NCBI RefSeq assembly: GCF_003443995.1
Contig: NZ_QWEY01000002.1
Location: 496,001 to 560,000 of the forward strand
Length of the DNA stretch: 64,000 nt
Direction: 5' to 3'
Source: Pseudotabrizicola alkalilacus
Lineage (GTDB): Bacteria > Pseudomonadota > Alphaproteobacteria > Rhodobacterales > Rhodobacteraceae
Shown here: positions 1 through 9,242 of the stretch, one piece after another
Layout of the letters: every line of letters begins with the position of its first letter
How positions within the stretch are numbered: the stretch's first letter is position 1
Program-made: the position numbers and the translations under genes
The notes under the pieces: model-generated
Database searches by the model: none
What the model was told of the DNA's origin: nothing
Seen by the model: the letters and a program-made list of their open reading frames with translations, nothing else

Positions 1-22
1 CCGCCGAAAGGTGGGGCCTTTT
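1..22 (+). terminator. Partial rho-independent terminator of the gene upstream of the window
   Basis: The window opens inside a hairpin. CCGCC at 1-5 pairs with GGTGG at 10-14 around a GAAA loop, followed by GGCCTTTT. The downstream GGCC suggests that the stem continues into sequence before position 1. This looks like the terminator of the preceding gene, so ihfB is probably transcribed from its own promoter between about 23 and 157. Confidence 0.5.
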
Positions 23-157
23 CGTATCTAACGGGGATTCCTGCCTTTTCGTTTGTGTGACGCCGATTTTTTTGCCTATAGTCGGGTCACAATAATCACG
101 GTGGCGGCAGCATTTGCATGTTCAGATCGCGAACCGGCCACAGGGGGGACACTTCGG

Positions 158-442
158 ATGATCCGTTCGGAACTGATCCAGAAAATTGCGGACGACAACC
201 CGCATCTGACACAGCGCCATGTCGAGCGTATTGTGAACACCGTCTTTGAAGAGATCATCGAGGCGTTGGCCAAGGGCGACCGTGTGGAGCTGCGCGGCTT
301 TGGCGCGTTCTCGGTCAAGGCGCGGGATGCCCGCGTCGGCCGCAACCCCCGCACCGGCGAAGCGGTGGAGGTCGAAGACAAGAAGGTGCCGTTCTTCAAG
401 ACCGGCAAGCTGTTGCGCGACCGGCTGAACGGCAAAGGCTGA
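158..442 (+). CDS. ihfB: Integration host factor subunit beta
   Basis: This is a 94-residue HU/IHF-family DNA-bending protein, the usual length for IhfB. It pairs with IhfA to bind and sharply bend specific DNA sites in replication, recombination and transcription. The N-terminal alpha-helical dimerisation part begins MIRSELIQ. The beta-arm carries RNPRTGE at residues 62-68, whose proline (Pro64) is the residue that intercalates into the minor groove. The C-terminus [13 protein letters not shown] is typical of the family. The frame is open further upstream, but the ATG at 158 is preceded by a GGGGGG purine run at 143-148 and gives the family-standard N-terminus. The gene is followed about 100 bp downstream by a LapA-domain gene and trpF, an order I recognise from alphaproteobacteria. 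Confidence 0.95.
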   Translation: MIRSELIQKIADDNPHLTQRHVERIVNTVFEEIIEALAKGDRVELRGFGAFSVKARDARVGRNPRTGEAVEVEDKKVPFFKTGKLLRDRLNGKG

Positions 443-538
443 CCCCCTACGATCTGGCCTCTTGCGCCCTGTGGCCCTTGCACCCGACGGCCTCAGCGCC
501 GATACTCGGGTTATGACTTGCCACCGGGGAGTGTGTCC

Positions 539-898
539 ATGATCCGTTATCTGCGCTACGTGCTGCTGGCTTTGCTGGCGATTGTTTTGCTGACGGTGGC
601 ACTGGCCAACCGTGCGGCCGTGACACTCAAGGCGCTGCCCGATGATCTGGCGGGATTTGCCGGTGTGACCTGGCAGATCGACTTGCCGCTGTATGTGGTG
701 ATCTTTGCCAGCATCCTGGCGGGCGTGCTGATCGGCTTTGTCTGGGAATGGTTCCGCGAGCACAAGCACCGGGTGGTCGCCACGACCAAATCGCGCGAGG
801 TGTCAAAGCTGGAGCGTGAGCTGGCGGTGATGCGCGACACCAAGCCGGGGCAGCAGGATGATGTGCTGGCGCTCTTGGATCAGCGCAAGGCGGGCTAA
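539..898 (+). CDS. LapA-domain inner membrane protein
   Basis: This is a 119-residue protein with two membrane segments, near residues 4-25 and 42-66, followed by a charged cytoplasmic tail with coiled-coil character (KSREVSKLERELAVM). This matches the lipopolysaccharide assembly protein A (LapA/DUF1049) domain, whose E. coli member helps control LPS synthesis through LapB and FtsH. A TTG at 518 lies in the same frame, but the ATG at 539 has GGGGA at 526-530 at good spacing and gives the expected hydrophobic N-terminus. The gene ends 6 nt before trpF and is probably co-transcribed with it. Function in this lineage is inferred from the domain only. Confidence 0.75.
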   Translation: MIRYLRYVLLALLAIVLLTVALANRAAVTLKALPDDLAGFAGVTWQIDLPLYVVIFASILAGVLIGFVWEWFREHKHRVVATTKSREVSKLERELAVMRDTKPGQQDDVLALLDQRKAG

Positions 899-904
899 GG
901 GGGC

Positions 905-1567
905 ATGGTCGATATCAGGGTCAAGATCTGCGGTCTGCGGACCGTGGCGGATGTTGCTGCGGTGGCCGCGTCGGGCGCGGCTTACGCCGGATTTGTGTTC
1001 TTTCCCAAAAGCCCCCGCCATCTGACGATTGATCAGGCGCGCGAACTGACTTTGGCCGCACCCGTCGGGCTGGCCAAGGTGGCGCTGGTGGTGGATGCCG
1101 ATGACGCGACGCTGGACGCGATCACCGAGGCGATGCCGCTGGATATGCTGCAGCTGCATGGCCATGAAAGCCCCGACCGGGTGGCCGAAATCCGCGCGCG
1201 CTATGGCCTGCCAGTGATGAAGGCGGTGGGCGTGGCGGATGAGGGCGATCTGGCGGCGGTGCTGGAGTATTCGCTGGCGGCCGATCAGATTCTGGTCGAT
1301 GCCAAGCCCTCGAAAAACGCGGCTCTGCCGGGCGGTAACGGGCTGTCGTTTGACTGGCGGCTGGTGGCGCAACGGCGCTGGCTGCGGCCGTGGATGCTGG
1401 CCGGGGGCCTGACGCCCGGGAATGTGGCCGAAGCGATCCGGCTGACCAATGCGCGGCAGGTGGATGTCTCGTCTGGAGTGGAGTTGTCGCCGGGCGTCAA
1501 GGATGCCGCAAAGATCGCGGCATTTGTTGCGGCCACCCGCGCGCCTGCGGTGCCACGGTTGCGCTGA
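905..1567 (+). CDS. trpF: Phosphoribosylanthranilate isomerase
   Basis: This is a 220-residue TIM-barrel enzyme of tryptophan synthesis that converts N-(5-phosphoribosyl)anthranilate to CdRP. The N-terminal KICGLR motif contains the catalytic Cys9. The general acid Asp132 lies in QILVDAKP, and the phosphate-binding loops LAGGLTPGN and DVSSGVE near the C-terminus are intact. The ATG at 905 is preceded by AAGGGGG. The gene follows the LapA gene by 6 nt. trpB lies only about 1 kb downstream on the same strand, but a minus-strand gene and a strong terminator separate the two, so trpF and trpB cannot be one transcript here. Confidence 0.96.
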   Translation: MVDIRVKICGLRTVADVAAVAASGAAYAGFVFFPKSPRHLTIDQARELTLAAPVGLAKVALVVDADDATLDAITEAMPLDMLQLHGHESPDRVAEIRARYGLPVMKAVGVADEGDLAAVLEYSLAADQILVDAKPSKNAALPGGNGLSFDWRLVAQRRWLRPWMLAGGLTPGNVAEAIRLTNARQVDVSSGVELSPGVKDAAKIAAFVAATRAPAVPRLR

Positions 1568-1601
1568 CAGTGTGATGGGCGCGCGGGCGGTGTCGGTGGA
1601 C

Positions 1602-1633
1602 GCCTCCGGCGGGAGTATTTGGAAAGCAGCAAT
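1602..1633 (+). repeat. Dispersed CCTCCGGCGGGAG intergenic element, copy 1
   Basis: GCCTCCGGCGGGAGTATTT is followed by GGAAAGCAGCAAT. The same 31-32 nt string recurs near 9187, 9243 (reverse), 32380 and 48664 (reverse). CTCC and GGAG can form a short hairpin, followed by TATTT. This copy lies just after trpF, in the sense orientation and before the terminator at 1651. Confidence 0.85.
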
Positions 1634-1650
1634 GCGGCAGGCAGATAGGG

Positions 1651-1676
1651 AAAAGGGGGGCGGTCGCCCCCCTTTT
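1651..1676. terminator. Bidirectional rho-independent terminator between trpF and the DUF4394 gene
   Basis: A perfect 11-bp stem, 1651-1661 (AAAAGGGGGGC) with 1666-1676 (GCCCCCCTTTT), encloses the 4-nt loop GGTC. A-tract and T-tract at opposite ends make it usable from both strands, which suits the convergent genes on either side. Confidence 0.9.
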
Positions 1677-1681
1677 GACGT

Positions 1682-2461
1682 TTACATGGCGGGCAGGATG
1701 GTCAGGTCGCGCAGCACTTCATCGGTGCCGGTGATGGCCCAGGACTGGGTCACGGCACCGGTGGCGAGATCGACCGTATGCAGGGCACCGTTGGCGGCAA
1801 GCCATGCGGTGTTGGTGCCGTCTTCGGTGGTGCCGATGTCAAAACCGACCGGGCCTTCGAGTGTGGCGCCCAGCATGCCGATGCTGGCGTTGGTGCCATC
1901 GTTCGGGGCGGTTTGCTGCAGCAGGGCCGACAGGCCGGTGTCGATGTTGTACATCGCCGTGGCTTCGGGCTTGCCAAAGCTGTTGCTGTAGCCGGTGGCC
2001 GCAACCATCAGACCGGCGCTTGCATTCGCGTCGCCTGCTTCCCAAGCCAGACCGCCATCAACGGTGACTTCGCCGGTGTCCATGTTGATCCGGTGGTTGG
2101 TGCTGCCCGACATGAAGCGCAGACGGTCTGCGGCCGGGTTCACATCAACGATCACCGGCGCGCCGTCGGCGATTTCCATCATCGTGTTCATGGTGGACAG
2201 CGGCGTGGTCTCACCCGTCATCGGGTCGATGGTGACGATGGCCTGCTCATCGGTGACGCCGATCACGGTCATGGTGCCGGGGCGGTAGTCGATGCCGTGC
2301 AGGCGGGTGACGCCTTGCACCTCGACCGTGCCGGTCACAGCGGCGGTGGCGGTGTCGATCATCACCAGCGTCTTGTCGCCGGTCAGGCCGAGCGCGGTGT
2401 CGGCATAGGCCGGGGCGGTCAGGGCGGCGGTTGCCAGAAGGGCGGCGAGGGTACGTGTCAT
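1682..2461 (-). CDS. DUF4394 domain-containing exported protein
   Basis: This is a 259-residue protein with a Sec signal peptide ([20 protein letters not shown]) and probable cleavage before DTALGLTGD. The mature part matches the DUF4394 family: repeated beta-propeller-like blades with phrases such as [15 protein letters not shown] and ATGYSNSF. No catalytic motif is evident and the function of the family is not known. Sixteen codons lie in frame upstream, but the ATG at 2461 starts the signal peptide. The gene lies between trpF and trpB in the opposite orientation and is unlikely to have any role in tryptophan synthesis. Confidence 0.8.
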   Translation of the reverse strand: MTRTLAALLATAALTAPAYADTALGLTGDKTLVMIDTATAAVTGTVEVQGVTRLHGIDYRPGTMTVIGVTDEQAIVTIDPMTGETTPLSTMNTMMEIADGAPVIVDVNPAADRLRFMSGSTNHRINMDTGEVTVDGGLAWEAGDANASAGLMVAATGYSNSFGKPEATAMYNIDTGLSALLQQTAPNDGTNASIGMLGATLEGPVGFDIGTTEDGTNTAWLAANGALHTVDLATGAVTQSWAITGTDEVLRDLTILPAM

Positions 2462-2638
2462 GGGGTCACTCCGTTTTTGATTGGGTGGCCTTTCGGCCCG
2501 TTGCCCCATGGATACGTAAGCTTTGCGGGGGGAGTTTCAGGCGCGGGGATAACGAAACCGTTACCCCTGCGACGTGGGGCCGCTTTACCGCGTGGCACGG
2601 GCGCGCTAGGTAGTCCGGGACATATCAGGAGGCGGGCC

Positions 2639-3871
2639 ATGGCCGAGGACGGAATCAACAGCTTTATGACCGGGCCGGATGAGGCAGGGCGCTTTGGCAT
2701 CTTTGGCGGGCGCTTTGTGTCGGAAACGCTGATGCCGCTGATCCTTGAACTGGAAGAGCGCTATGAGTTCGCCAAGACCGACCCGGCGTTCTGGGCCGAG
2801 ATGGAGGATCTGTGGACGCATTATGTGGGTCGTCCGTCGCCGCTGTATTACGCTGAACGGCTCACCCAGCATCTGGGTGGCGCGAAGATCTATATGAAGC
2901 GCGATGAGCTGAACCACACCGGCGCGCACAAGATCAACAACGTGCTGGGGCAGATCATCTTGGCCCGCCGCATGGGCAAGACCCGGATCATCGCCGAAAC
3001 CGGCGCGGGCCAGCATGGCGTGGCGACCGCCACGGTCTGCGCCAAGTTCGGGCTGAAATGCGTGGTCTATATGGGCGCGCATGATGTGGAGCGGCAAGCG
3101 CCCAACGTGTTCCGCATGCGTCTGCTGGGGGCCGAGGTGGTGCCGGTGACCTCCGGTCGCGGCACGCTCAAGGATGCGATGAACGATGCGCTGCGCGACT
3201 GGGTGACCAATGTGCGCGATACGTTTTACTGCATCGGCACGGTGGCGGGACCGCACCCGTACCCGGCCATGGTGCGTGATTTCCAGAGCATCATCGGCAA
3301 GGAAGTGCGCTGGCAGTTGGCCGAGCAGGAGGGCGAGGGGCGGTTGCCCGACACTCTGATCGCGGCCATCGGCGGCGGTTCGAATGCGATGGGGCTGTTC
3401 TATCCGTTCCTGGATGACCCGTCGGTCGGAATCATCGGCGTGGAAGCGGGCGGCAAGGGGGTCGATGACCGCATGGAGCATTGCGCCAGCCTGACCGGCG
3501 GGCGTCCGGGCGTGCTGCATGGCAACCGGACTTATCTGCTGCAGGATGAAGACGGGCAGATCCTGGAGGGGTTCAGCATCAGCGCGGGCCTCGACTATCC
3601 CGGCATCGGGCCGGAGCATGCCTGGCTGCATGATGTGGGCCGGGCGCAATATGTCAGCATCACCGATGTCGAGGCGCTGGAGGCGTTTCAGCTGTCGTGC
3701 AAGCTGGAAGGCATCATCCCGGCGCTGGAACCGTCTCACGCCTTGGCACATGTTATGAAGATCGCGCCGACCCTGCCACGCGACCATATCATCGTGATGA
3801 ACATGTGTGGGCGCGGCGACAAGGATATCTTTACCGTGGCCAAGCATCTGGGCTTTGACATGAAGATCTGA
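2639..3871 (+). CDS. trpB: Tryptophan synthase beta chain
   Basis: This is a 410-residue PLP enzyme that condenses indole with serine to give tryptophan, normally in complex with TrpA. The PLP lysine is Lys98 in HTGAHKINN. The phosphate-binding glycine loop is GGGSNAMG, and the family N-terminus [11 protein letters not shown] is present. The frame is open far upstream, but the ATG at 2639 has AGGAGG at 2627-2632 and gives the standard length. No trpA follows; the next genes are on the minus strand beyond a terminator, so the alpha subunit must be elsewhere. Confidence 0.97.
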   Translation: MAEDGINSFMTGPDEAGRFGIFGGRFVSETLMPLILELEERYEFAKTDPAFWAEMEDLWTHYVGRPSPLYYAERLTQHLGGAKIYMKRDELNHTGAHKINNVLGQIILARRMGKTRIIAETGAGQHGVATATVCAKFGLKCVVYMGAHDVERQAPNVFRMRLLGAEVVPVTSGRGTLKDAMNDALRDWVTNVRDTFYCIGTVAGPHPYPAMVRDFQSIIGKEVRWQLAEQEGEGRLPDTLIAAIGGGSNAMGLFYPFLDDPSVGIIGVEAGGKGVDDRMEHCASLTGGRPGVLHGNRTYLLQDEDGQILEGFSISAGLDYPGIGPEHAWLHDVGRAQYVSITDVEALEAFQLSCKLEGIIPALEPSHALAHVMKIAPTLPRDHIIVMNMCGRGDKDIFTVAKHLGFDMKI

Positions 3872-3892
3872 TCTTTTCAGGTCTGTCCAATG

Positions 3893-3927
3893 AAAGACCC
3901 CGCAGGCCATGCCTTGCGGGGTTTTTC
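3893..3927 (+). terminator. Rho-independent terminator of trpB
   Basis: CCCCGCA and TGCGGGG pair, with GGC/GCC continuing inside the stem, and the second arm is followed by TTTTTCTTT. It begins about 20 nt after the trpB stop. Confidence 0.9.
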
Positions 3928-3954
3928 TTTGGGCGGGGTTCTTCTTTGCCGGTG

Positions 3955-4350
3955 TCAGAGCAGTTTTGGCGGACCTGCGCCGTCACGGTCCTGCACCGCC
4001 ATCTGCATGCCACGCCCGATGCGATGCGCCAGTGCCGACCACGCGGCAGCGGTATCGGCGGGCAGGGTGCGCCGCAGCACCGAGTCGAACAGTCCGAGCC
4101 AGACCGCAAACATCGGCGCGCGCACATCGCCTGCGGCCATGTGCACCGCCATCGGGTTGCCGTCATAAGCCCGCTCGAACAGGATGGCATTGCGCCAGAA
4201 CCGGGCGATTTTTGCCTCATGCTCCGGCCAGTCCGTGACATGGCGGTGAAACACCGGGCCAAGGCCGGGGTGTTCGCGGACGCAAAGGTAAAACTCGGCC
4301 AATGTGGCGTCGATCTGCTGGGGCGTGATGGGAAAGCGCGGCGGGATCAT
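3955..4350 (-). CDS. Group III truncated haemoglobin
   Basis: This is a 131-residue protein of the 2-over-2 globin fold. The B-helix region FYLCVREHPGLGPVF, a WPEHEAKIARFW stretch, and the probable proximal haem ligand His70 in NPMAVHMAAGD are characteristic of the group III (trHbP/GlbP, Ctb-like) class. Members bind O2 or NO in the cytoplasm; a role in NO or redox metabolism is inferred from the family only. A DUF2237 gene starts 432 bp further along and is transcribed in the same direction, so the two may share a transcript. The ATG at 4350 gives the usual length. Confidence 0.85.
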   Translation of the reverse strand: MIPPRFPITPQQIDATLAEFYLCVREHPGLGPVFHRHVTDWPEHEAKIARFWRNAILFERAYDGNPMAVHMAAGDVRAPMFAVWLGLFDSVLRRTLPADTAAAWSALAHRIGRGMQMAVQDRDGAGPPKLL

Positions 4351-4405
4351 GGGCCGGGGATGCGCCTTTGCGCGCCGGATCGCAAGCGGGCGCGGTGTCG
4401 CGGGG

Positions 4406-4783
4406 TCAGGAGGGGTCGGGGGCGGCGTATTGCGCGAGGATCTCCAGCGGCACCACTTGCAGGGTGATCTGATGCGTGGCGGTCAGGTTCACCTGCGGCG
4501 CCGCCCCCTCTTCATGCGCCTGCAGAAAGCGCCCGGCGCACAGGCACCAGCGGTCACCGGGGCGCAGCCCGGCAAAGCCGTATTCCGGGCGCGGGGTGGA
4601 CAGATCGTTGCCCAGGTATTTGGAAAACGCGAGGAACTCCGCCGTCATCACCGCGCAGACCGTGTGCAGCCCCCGGTCCATCGGGCCGGTGTCGCAGCAG
4701 CCGTTGCGAAAAAATCCGGTGACCGGGTCGGTGGAGCACGGCTCCAACCGGCCGCCAAGGACGTTTACGGATGGTTCTTTCAT
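4406..4783 (-). CDS. DUF2237 family protein
   Basis: This is a 125-residue protein matching DUF2237 almost end to end: NVLGGRLEPCS, TGFFRNGCCDTG, HTVCAVMTAEFL, GNDLSTP and GDRWCLCAGRF. Six conserved-looking cysteines, including CC and CLC, suggest metal binding or disulfide chemistry, but the function of the family is unknown. The gene lies 55 bp upstream of the truncated haemoglobin gene in the same direction and 52 bp downstream of the FAD monooxygenase. This makes a plausible three-gene minus-strand operon. Confidence 0.85.
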   Translation of the reverse strand: MKEPSVNVLGGRLEPCSTDPVTGFFRNGCCDTGPMDRGLHTVCAVMTAEFLAFSKYLGNDLSTPRPEYGFAGLRPGDRWCLCAGRFLQAHEEGAAPQVNLTATHQITLQVVPLEILAQYAAPDPS

Positions 4784-4835
4784 GGCAGCCCCCTAGCTTG
4801 CCCCGATGATAGGCGAGGCGGCGGGGGTGGTCCAG

Positions 4836-6026
4836 TCACGGTTTGAGAAAGCCTTGGTCTGGAAAGGTTTGCCCGGCCAGCGGTGGCAACATGTCGCCTG
4901 AAACCAGACGGGTCAGCAGATGCCGGATACCGGGCAGCGGCGCAAAGGGCGCAAGCAGGTGGTCGCGCAGCAGGGGCAGGCTGCGGCTGCCCGACTGATA
5001 CATCGGGGTAAAGACCGCGCTCATCGCCTGATAGGTCCGCACATGCCAGCGGCGCATGGCGGCATAGGCGGGCAGGGGGTTTTCCATGCCAAGGGCGGTG
5101 ACCAGCGCCATGGCATCCAGCAGCGCCATATTCGCGCCCTGACCCAGTTGCGGGCTGGCCCGGTGCGCCGAATCGCCGACAAAGGCGAGGGCGGGGGCAA
5201 AGGGGCGGCGCAGCGTGCCGTGGGTATAGCGCGCCGGAGTCAGGTCGGCGGCGGTGGTCAGGGGCGTCAGGAACGGGGCCATCTCGGGCCAGAGCGCGGT
5301 GGCCTCTGCCCGCCATGCGGCCATATCGGTGCTGGCCCAGTGGTCCAGCGCCGCCGTTGGCATCGACCAGAAGATCGCCGCATGGGTGCCGGACAGGCCG
5401 GGGCGTTGGCCCAGTGGCAGCACGCCCACCATGTTGCGCGCCGCGCGGTAGCGTTGGCGCAGCTGGTCGGGCGCAAAACCGGTGCCGTCGGGCCAGGGCA
5501 CCGTCCCCCAGACCGCGCCAAACGGCAGGGCGCGGGCCTGTAGCGGCGACAGGCGCGAGGCTGCGCCACTGGTATCGACGACCAGATCAAACGGTCCAAA
5601 GCGGCGGCCGTCGCTCAGGGTCAGTGCGCGCTTGCCCGCCTGCAGCGGGGCGGCATCGACCGTGGCCGAGGTGATCACCTTGATCCCGCGGGCCACACAC
5701 TGATCCCACAGCGCCTGAAACAGCGCCGAGCGGTGCAGCGCCAGACCGGGAGCGGTGGCGCGATAGCCGACATTCAGCACCTCGCGCCCCGACACCTCAT
5801 GCCCCAGCATCCGGGTGATCGGCTGGCCCATCCGGCGCGCCGCCGCGCCCGCGCCGATTGCCTCCAGCACCGCCAGACCCACCGGCTGGATCACCAGACC
5901 GGACCCCAGCGGGCGCGGTGCGTCGAACCGCTCAAACAGCGTGACCGCATGCCCCGCGTCATGGGCAAGGGCGGCGGTGGCCAGACCACCGATTCCGGCC
6001 CCGACAATGGCAAGGGTGCTGCGCAT
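4836..6026 (-). CDS. FAD-dependent monooxygenase (PHBH/salicylate hydroxylase-like)
   Basis: This is a 396-residue group A flavoprotein monooxygenase. The N-terminal dinucleotide fold VGAGIGG covers residues 8-14, and VDTSGAAS marks the DG region. The C-terminal FAD ribityl-binding stretch reads FVGDSAHRASPQLGQG and continues into ANMALLDA. Such enzymes hydroxylate aromatic or related substrates using NAD(P)H and O2; the substrate cannot be read from the sequence. Related branches include UbiH-type and salicylate hydroxylase-type proteins. The gene is divergent from ileS across 218 bp and is the probable first gene of a run with the DUF2237 and globin genes. Confidence 0.8.
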   Translation of the reverse strand: MRSTLAIVGAGIGGLATAALAHDAGHAVTLFERFDAPRPLGSGLVIQPVGLAVLEAIGAGAAARRMGQPITRMLGHEVSGREVLNVGYRATAPGLALHRSALFQALWDQCVARGIKVITSATVDAAPLQAGKRALTLSDGRRFGPFDLVVDTSGAASRLSPLQARALPFGAVWGTVPWPDGTGFAPDQLRQRYRAARNMVGVLPLGQRPGLSGTHAAIFWSMPTAALDHWASTDMAAWRAEATALWPEMAPFLTPLTTAADLTPARYTHGTLRRPFAPALAFVGDSAHRASPQLGQGANMALLDAMALVTALGMENPLPAYAAMRRWHVRTYQAMSAVFTPMYQSGSRSLPLLRDHLLAPFAPLPGIRHLLTRLVSGDMLPPLAGQTFPDQGFLKP

Positions 6027-6244
6027 GTCGCAGGCTTGCCGCGCCCGGTATCGAAGTGCAAGCGGTGATCTGGACCACCGCCGATCTGCCGCGTATAAGG
6101 CGCGGCATGTGGATGATCCGGATCATAGCGCGAATTAGCCGCCCGGCGTTTTGACGGTTGCGTTGAAACGTCCGGGACGCCCTTTGCCTTGCGCGCGGCC
6201 AGCTTTGGCCGCAGTCTCCACGCCCCCTTCCAAGGATTCCGCCG

Positions 6245-9151
6245 ATGTGCGCCGATACGCCTGAAACCGCAGTGCCTGATTACCGCGAGACCGTGTTTTT
6301 GCCCGAAACCAGCTTTGCCATGCGGGCGGGCCTGCCCGCGCGTGAGCCGGACTGGCTGGCCCGGTGGGAACGTCTGGGGGTCTATGACCGCCTGCGCGAG
6401 TCGGGCAAGGGCCGCGCGCCGTTTGTGCTGCACGATGGCCCGCCCTACGCCAACGGTCATCTGCACATCGGCCACGCGCTGAACAAGGTGCTCAAGGACA
6501 TGGTGGTGCGCTCGCAGCAGATGATGGGCAAAGATGCCCGCTATGTGCCGGGCTGGGATTGCCACGGTCTGCCGATCGAGTGGAAGATCGAAGAACAATA
6601 CCGCGCCAAGGGGTTGAACAAGGACGATGTGGATATCGTCGATTTCCGTCAGGAATGCCGGAGGTTTGCCGAGGGCTGGATCGACATCCAGCGCAGTGAG
6701 TTCAAACGTCTGGGCATCACCGGCAAATGGGACCGCCCGTATCTGACGATGGATTACCACGCCGAAGCGGTGATCGCCGATGAGTTCATGAAATTCGTCA
6801 TGAACGGCAGCCTGTATCAAGGCTCCAAGCCGGTGATGTGGTCGCCCGTGGAGAAAACCGCTTTGGCCGAGGCCGAGGTGGAGTATCACGACCATACCAG
6901 CCATACGATCTGGGTGCGGTTTGCCCCGCAGGATGGGGCGCTGGACGGAGCCTCGGTGGTGATCTGGACCACAACCCCTTGGACCATCCCGCAAAACCGG
7001 GCAGTCGCCTATAATCCGGGCATCGCCTATGGCATGTACTCTCTCGATACCGTTGTTGACGGGGCCACATCCAAGGCAGGCGAAAGAATCGTGGTTGCCG
7101 ACGCTCTGGCCGAAGGCGTGATGAAATCGGCCAAGGTCGAGGGCTTTACCCGTCTGCGCGATGTGACGGCGGTGGAAATGGAGGGCGTGTTCCTTGCCCA
7201 CCCCTACCGTGGCATCGCGGATGGCAACGGCGAGTGGGATTTTGACGTGCCGCTCCTCCCCGGCGACCATGTGACCGATGACGCGGGCACCGGCTTTGTC
7301 CACACCGCGCCCAGCCATGGCGATGATGACTATCAGATGGGGCTCAAGTTCCAGCTGCCGATGACCTACAACGTCGAGGCCGATGGCAGCTACCGCACCG
7401 ATCTGCCGGTGTTCGGCGGGCAGGCGATCCTGACGGCGGAGGGCAAGGAAGGCCCGGCCAACGTCTCCAACATCAAGGCGCTGCATGCGCAGGGCGCGCT
7501 CTTGGCCAAGGGTAAGCTCAAACACAGCTACCCGCACTCCTGGCGCTCCAAGGCGCCGCTGATCTTCCGCAACACGCCGCAATGGTTTGTCGCCATCGAC
7601 AAGCCGCTGGATGACGGCATGAGCACCTATGGCGAAACCATCCGCACCCGCGCGCTGAACTCGATCAACCAGCTGGTCACTTGGACCCCGCAGACCGGCC
7701 GCAACCGCCTGCATTCGATGATTCAAGCGCGGCCCGACTGGGTGCTGTCGCGCCAGCGCGCCTGGGGTGTGCCGTTGACCTGTTTCGTCAAATCCGGCAC
7801 CCGCCCGGATGCGCCCGACTTCCTGCTGCGCAATGCCGAGGTCAACGCCCGCATCAAGGCCGCCTTCGAGGCTGAGGGCGCGGATGTCTGGTATGTGCAA
7901 GGATTCAAGGAGCGGATGCTGGATGGCATCGTCGATCCGTTGCAATATGAACAGGTCTTTGACGTGCTGGACGTGTGGTTCGACTCTGGCTCCACCCATG
8001 CTTTCGTACTGCGCGACCGCGAGGACGGCGCAAGTGACGGCATCGCTGATCTGTACCTCGAAGGCACCGACCAGCATCGCGGCTGGTTCCATTCGTCGAT
8101 GCTGCAGGCCTGCGGCACCAAGGGCCGTGCGCCCTATCGCGGTGTGCTGACTCATGGTTTCACGCTGGATGAAAAGGGCATGAAAATGTCCAAATCCTTG
8201 GGCAACACGGTCGCCCCGGAAGCGGTGATCAAGGAATACGGCGCCGATATCCTGCGGCTCTGGGTGGCGCAGTCGGATTACACGGTTGACCTGCGGATCG
8301 GCAAAGAGATCCTCAAAGGTGTGGCCGACAGCTACCGCCGCTTGCGCAACACCATGCGCTACATGCTGGGGGCGCTGCACGGCTTTACTGAGGCCGAACG
8401 GCTGCCGGTGGAGCAGATGCCGGAGCTGGACCGTTGGGTGCTGCACCGTCTGGCCGAGCTGGATGCAGAGGTGCGCGACGGCTATGCGCGCTATGATTTC
8501 CAGGGTGTGTTCCAGAAGGTGTTCACCTTTGCCACCACCGACCTGTCGGCCTTTTACTTCGACGTGATCAAGGACACGCTGTACTGCGACGCGCCCGATG
8601 CCGTGACGCGCCGCGCCGCCCGCACCGTGCTCGATCTGCTCTACCACCGCCTGACCACCTGGCTCGCCCCGATTCTGGTGTTCACGATGGAGGAAGTCTG
8701 GCTGGAGCGGTTCCCGGGTGAGGACTCATCGGTCCACCTGACCGACTTCCCGGAAACGCCCGCCAGCTGGCGCAACGACGCACTGGGCGCGAAATGGGCG
8801 CAGGTGCGTCAGGTCCGCCGGGTGGTCACCGCCGCGCTGGAGGTGCAGCGCACCGCCAAGGTGATCGGCTCGTCGCTGGAAGCGGCCCCGGTGGTGTATA
8901 TTGACGCCCCCGCTCTGCAGGCCGCACTGCACAAGGTGGATATGGCGCAGGTCACCATCACCTCGGCCATCGCCCTGACCTGGGGTGCCGCCCCGGCGGG
9001 AGCCTTCGCTCTGCCGGACGTGGCCGGAGTCGGTGTCGTTTTCGAAGCCGCACAAGGCAAGAAATGTCAGCGCTGCTGGCAGATTCTGCCCGATGTGGGC
9101 ACGCACAGCCACCCGGGCGTCTGCAAGCGCTGCAACGACGTTCTGGGCTGA
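6245..9151 (+). CDS. ileS: Isoleucyl-tRNA synthetase
   Basis: This is a 968-residue class I aminoacyl-tRNA synthetase that charges tRNA-Ile. HIGH is at residues 74-77 and KMSKS at 647-651. The CP1 editing insert with TTPWTIPQN is present. The C-terminal zinc motif starts with Cys941 and Cys944 (CQRCW) and continues with CKRC. The bacterial type with a C-terminal zinc finger is implied. The ATG at 6245 follows AAGGATTCCGCCG, a reasonable ribosome-binding site. The gene is convergent with priA, the two being separated by an inverted pair of the dispersed element. Confidence 0.97.
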   Translation: MCADTPETAVPDYRETVFLPETSFAMRAGLPAREPDWLARWERLGVYDRLRESGKGRAPFVLHDGPPYANGHLHIGHALNKVLKDMVVRSQQMMGKDARYVPGWDCHGLPIEWKIEEQYRAKGLNKDDVDIVDFRQECRRFAEGWIDIQRSEFKRLGITGKWDRPYLTMDYHAEAVIADEFMKFVMNGSLYQGSKPVMWSPVEKTALAEAEVEYHDHTSHTIWVRFAPQDGALDGASVVIWTTTPWTIPQNRAVAYNPGIAYGMYSLDTVVDGATSKAGERIVVADALAEGVMKSAKVEGFTRLRDVTAVEMEGVFLAHPYRGIADGNGEWDFDVPLLPGDHVTDDAGTGFVHTAPSHGDDDYQMGLKFQLPMTYNVEADGSYRTDLPVFGGQAILTAEGKEGPANVSNIKALHAQGALLAKGKLKHSYPHSWRSKAPLIFRNTPQWFVAIDKPLDDGMSTYGETIRTRALNSINQLVTWTPQTGRNRLHSMIQARPDWVLSRQRAWGVPLTCFVKSGTRPDAPDFLLRNAEVNARIKAAFEAEGADVWYVQGFKERMLDGIVDPLQYEQVFDVLDVWFDSGSTHAFVLRDREDGASDGIADLYLEGTDQHRGWFHSSMLQACGTKGRAPYRGVLTHGFTLDEKGMKMSKSLGNTVAPEAVIKEYGADILRLWVAQSDYTVDLRIGKEILKGVADSYRRLRNTMRYMLGALHGFTEAERLPVEQMPELDRWVLHRLAELDAEVRDGYARYDFQGVFQKVFTFATTDLSAFYFDVIKDTLYCDAPDAVTRRAARTVLDLLYHRLTTWLAPILVFTMEEVWLERFPGEDSSVHLTDFPETPASWRNDALGAKWAQVRQVRRVVTAALEVQRTAKVIGSSLEAAPVVYIDAPALQAALHKVDMAQVTITSAIALTWGAAPAGAFALPDVAGVGVVFEAAQGKKCQRCWQILPDVGTHSHPGVCKRCNDVLG

Positions 9152-9186
9152 TCTTTCGGGGTCAGCGCCCGGCCTGACGGTCAGTT

Positions 9187-9217
9187 GCCTCCGGCGGGAG
9201 TATTTGGAAAGCAGCAA
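9187..9217 (+). repeat. Dispersed CCTCCGGCGGGAG intergenic element, copy 2
   Basis: GCCTCCGGCGGGAGTATTT plus GGAAAGCAGCAA lies 36 nt after the ileS stop in the sense orientation. It is the left arm of an inverted pair with copy 3, leaving a loop of about 25 nt. Confidence 0.85.
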
Positions 9218-9242
9218 CTCATCAGGCGCGGGCTTTGTGGGA

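Noticed and set aside
1778-2638. Extension of the trpB frame upstream to 1778
   Set aside because: It runs antisense through the DUF4394 gene; the start at 2639 has a strong AGGAGG and gives the standard TrpB N-terminus.
5891-8647. Long open frame on the minus strand (918 codons) opposite ileS and the 5' part of the monooxygenase region
   Set aside because: It is antisense to a clear ileS gene, is rich in His, Gln and Arg with no recognisable motif, and is the expected by-product of G/C-rich third codon positions.
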